This document shows, piece by piece, positions 14,059 through 16,580 of a stretch of DNA of 16,580 nt. The position numbers were made by a program, and so were the translations under genes. The DNA is from Porogramme epimiltina. Lineage: Eukaryota; Basidiomycota; Agaricomycetes; Polyporales; Polyporaceae. Every line of letters starts with the position of its first letter. Position 1 is the first letter of the stretch. The notes beneath the pieces were generated by a model. The model worked only from the letters and a program-made list of their open reading frames with translations, ran no database searches and had not been told where the DNA came from. Location of the stretch: contig FTLJ01000891.1 in assembly GCA_900155495.1 (NCBI GenBank), forward strand, positions 1 to 16,580. Direction: 5' to 3'.

Positions 14059-16317
14059 TTAATCCGAGAGGCCCTTGGCTTCGCGGATGAGCTTAACCGC
14101 TTGCGCGGAGCGTGGGCGGATGTCGTACTTGAACGGCTTCAGTGTCCTACAATCCCCGACGGGAAAAACACATCAGCGCTCCATTCATTCCGCTGCGCAC
14201 CAGGGCTGTAGAGCGCGAGAGGACTTACGTGAAGACCGAGTTGTCGTATACGACCTCAGGCTCGACGACCGCGCCGAACTCGTCGACGGCCTTGGTGATC
14301 TCGAACGACTGGAGCATGGACGCGATCGCGATCCAGAGCGAGGCGTCGATCATGAACATGCCCGGGCACCGGCGGCGGCCGAAGCCGAACACGTAGTTGC
14401 GCACGTCCCGCAGCTTCGCCATCTCCTCGTCGCACTCCTCGAGGTGCCGCTCCGGGATGAACGCGTCCGGGTTCGGGAAGACGGCCGGGTCGCGCACCAT
14501 GTTGCTGTACAACGCGAGCGTTTCCGGTCAGCACCGCGGTCCGACAAGCAACTGAGAGGAAACGTAAAAGACTGACTAGTTGTTGCCGAAGACGAGCGTG
14601 CCCTTGGGGATGAACTGGTCCTTGTACACGTTGTCCTCCGTGATGCGGCGCGGGAGGCCGAGCGGCACGGGCGACGAGATGCGCAGGCACTCCTTGACGA
14701 TCGCGTCGACGTACGGCAGGTGCGGGCGGTCCTCAAACGTGGGCAGGCGGCTGTTGCCGACGACAGAGTCGATCTCCTTCTGCGCCTTCGTGAGGATCTC
14801 AGGGTGCTGCGCCATGGAGAGGAAGAAGTGCGAGATGGCCGAGCGGGTCTACGGGGGGTTAGAAGCGCACGTCAGACACGGCGACCGGGAGCAGAAGGCG
14901 CGGAGGTGGGGAGGGACTCACGGTGTCAATGCTCGCTACGGGCGACGGGAAACAACTGAGATCAGCGGGGCTGTCAACGGCGGCGCCGCGCAAGAGACGT
15001 ACCGGCGTAGAGCGAGTTAGCGGTCCATTTGATGTCGGCCTCGCGCTGCTCGTCGACGGTCTGGTCCTTCGTCTCGAGCGCGGCGTCCTCGAGGAGCATC
15101 GACACGTAGCAGGGGACACCGGTGCCTTGCCGCTGTGAGTGCCCAACACGCATGAGTACGAGTGCGCGGGTACGGCGGCCATAGCCCGTCGGATGTACTC
15201 ACCATCTCGTTCTTGGTGAAGTCGAACGGCTTGTTCACGAACGCCTCCATCTTGCCCTTCCACACCGCGGCGTCGCGCTTGAACTGGGCGCCGGGGAACC
15301 ATGTCGGGATATGTTTCACTGCGTGGCGCGGAGGCGGGAGAGGGGAGGGACAGGGTTGTCAGCCGATCAATCGCGATCTCGCGGCCCCGATCGGCCACAC
15401 AATGGAAAACCACCCACGGGCAGGGATGAGATCGACCATCCACACGATGCCGGCGGCGGCGATGCGGTTCGAGAGGATCTCGAGGCCTTCCTCGGCCATC
15501 TCGAGCAGCCAGTCGGTGTTCGAGAGCACGCGGTAGCCGTACACGATGAGGAGCGTCATGCCGCCGCTGTAGCGGCGCACGAGGTTGACCGTGTCCTCGG
15601 GCGCGTTCAGGATGCCCTGCAGGAGGTTGTGCGTCTGGATTTCCAAAAGAGGGTGGTAGGCGTGGATGCGGTTCGCACCCAGCGCCTGGAGCATGAGCTT
15701 GCGCTGCCGGCGCAGGCGGTCGCCGTACGGCGTCAGCCCGATCTGTTGGCACAGCAGAAAAACCTTGGGTTAGCGACCGCGCAATAGGGGCCGAGCGCAG
15801 GCGCGCACGCACCATCTTTTCGCAGCCGCAACTGTAAAGCGGGGACGTCCGGACGGTCAGCGTGGGGTTCCCCGGACTCGCGCGCGGGGATGGTGGCGCG
15901 GCACTCACAGTTCGCCTGCCATGGTCATCTTGGGCTTGTCCGAGTAGATGGCGCCGCGCTTCTCGAGGAGGTCGACGGCGGCTTCGTACGTGTTGACGAA
16001 GAGGATGCCCTGCCCGAACACGTTCAGGTAGACGAGCTCGCCTGCGAAAATAGGAAAAATGCGAAACGCGGAGTCGTCAGCACCCGCGCGCGGCGTGAGA
16101 ACGCGACTAAAAGAGAGGGGGGGAACGTACCGTGCTCTTTGGCCCACTTGCGGGCCTGGAACCACAGGCCGGTGAGGGTCATGTCGCGCAGGTTGCCGAT
16201 GATGGGGAGGGGCTTGGGGCCGGGGGGGAGCGCGAGGCGTCTGCGGGCGTCATTCTGGAGCCCGACCCAGACGAGGGAGAGCGCGACGGCGGTCGCGAGC
16301 CAGAGGAAGGCGGACAT
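14059..16317 (-). CDS. Cytochrome P450 monooxygenase, full length, 10 exons
   Basis: Exons in transcript order: 16317-16131, 16041-15909, 15831-15813, 15742-15418, 15318-15203, 15132-15003, 14935-14922, 14848-14577, 14504-14229, 14146-14059. All nine introns (67-99 nt) are GT-AG and the joined frame is 1,560 bases, 519 residues, typical for a microsomal P450. Residues 2-20 form a membrane anchor, followed by a basic patch (RRR, 25-27) and the proline hinge PPGPKPLPIIGN (31-42). The I-helix carries ASIDTT (304-309), a variant of the oxygen-activating A/GGxDT motif; the K-helix has ECLR (Glu361-Arg364); PERH is at 416-419; the haem loop is FGFGRRRCPG (438-447) with Cys445 as iron ligand. All essential motifs are intact, so a functional ER-bound monooxygenase reduced by NADPH-P450 reductase is expected. 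The sequence resembles the OrdA-like families expanded in agaricomycetes (CYP5144/CYP5150 type), but family and substrate are not certain. It converges on the ABC transporter. Confidence 0.95.
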
Positions 16318-16580
16318 GGTGAGGGGGAGGGATGGAACACAGTCAAGGATCCAATGTGTGAGTGGGTGCAGACGCGGGGGGTGCGGGGGCTGTTGGGCGT
16401 GCGGTGGTGGTGGCGAGGTTATGGAGGCCTGTGTGTCGCTGTGTCTTGCGCCGCGGAGAGACGGCGCGCGGACGTGGCAGCGGGGGAGGAGGATATGATG
16501 GGGAGGAGGGGGGAAAAAGATGGAGGGTGGGCGGGCGAAGCGGGCGGGAATATATGGCGCGAAGGGTGGCAGGCTGAGGG
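16318..16580 (-). promoter_or_regulatory. Upstream region of the P450 gene
   Basis: Read on the minus strand, the region ends in CTCACC before the ATG, a good fungal start context, and is rich in C/T tracts, as in many fungal core promoters. An ATATAT match lies at 16550-16555, about 235 bases before the start codon, and could be a TATA element with a long leader. No other gene is visible up to the window edge. Confidence 0.4.

Noticed and set aside
15311..15787. 158-codon plus-strand open frame
   Set aside because: It is the complement of P450 exon 4, rich in His/Val/Arg as expected from the antisense of a GC-rich gene.
14859..15908. 349-codon minus-strand open frame
   Set aside because: It runs through P450 introns in a different frame from the P450 exons; the spliced P450 explains the region completely.

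Overview
The window looks like nuclear DNA of an agaricomycete basidiomycete, most likely a polypore-type fungus. Genes carry many short GT-AG introns (about 50-100 nt), coding exons are GC-rich, and the two complete genes, a full-size ABCC transporter and a class II cytochrome P450, have the look of agaricomycete families. Species and family assignments come from memory of such proteins; no search was run.

Layout. (1) Positions 1-372 hold the last intron and last exon of an ABC transporter gene whose body lies off the left edge. (2) Positions 373 to about 1192 are its 3' flank. (3) About 1193-3333 has lower GC and no convincing gene; a short membrane-protein-like remnant may lie near 1665-1990. 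(4) Positions 3334-3485 look like a promoter: four ~21-bp tandem repeats, a 7-bp inverted repeat and a TATA box. (5) Positions 3486-5843 form a 2.36-kb element with 29-bp terminal inverted repeats and repeat-rich subterminal zones. It carries no visible transposase but holds two host-like gene pieces on the minus strand. (6) Positions 5892-12279 are a complete 34-exon ABCC transporter (1,438 aa) that starts only 48 bp after the element. (7) 12280 to about 13366 repeats the flank seen at 373-1192. (8) About 13400-14058 is purine-rich and ends in a dense G-run tract. (9) Positions 14059-16317 on the minus strand are a complete 10-exon P450 (519 aa), followed by its upstream region.

The ABC gene and the partial gene at the left edge are tandem paralogues: final intron, final exon and about 0.8-1.1 kb of 3' flank all align. 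The ABC gene and the P450 converge on the 12280-14058 intergenic region. An ABCC exporter and an ER monooxygenase would fit xenobiotic or secondary-metabolite handling, but nothing here proves a shared role.

The most unusual feature is the terminal-inverted-repeat element. It sits between a promoter-like array with a TATA box and the transporter start codon, so the transporter now appears to take its proximal promoter and 5' leader from a transposon that also carries pieces of other genes.
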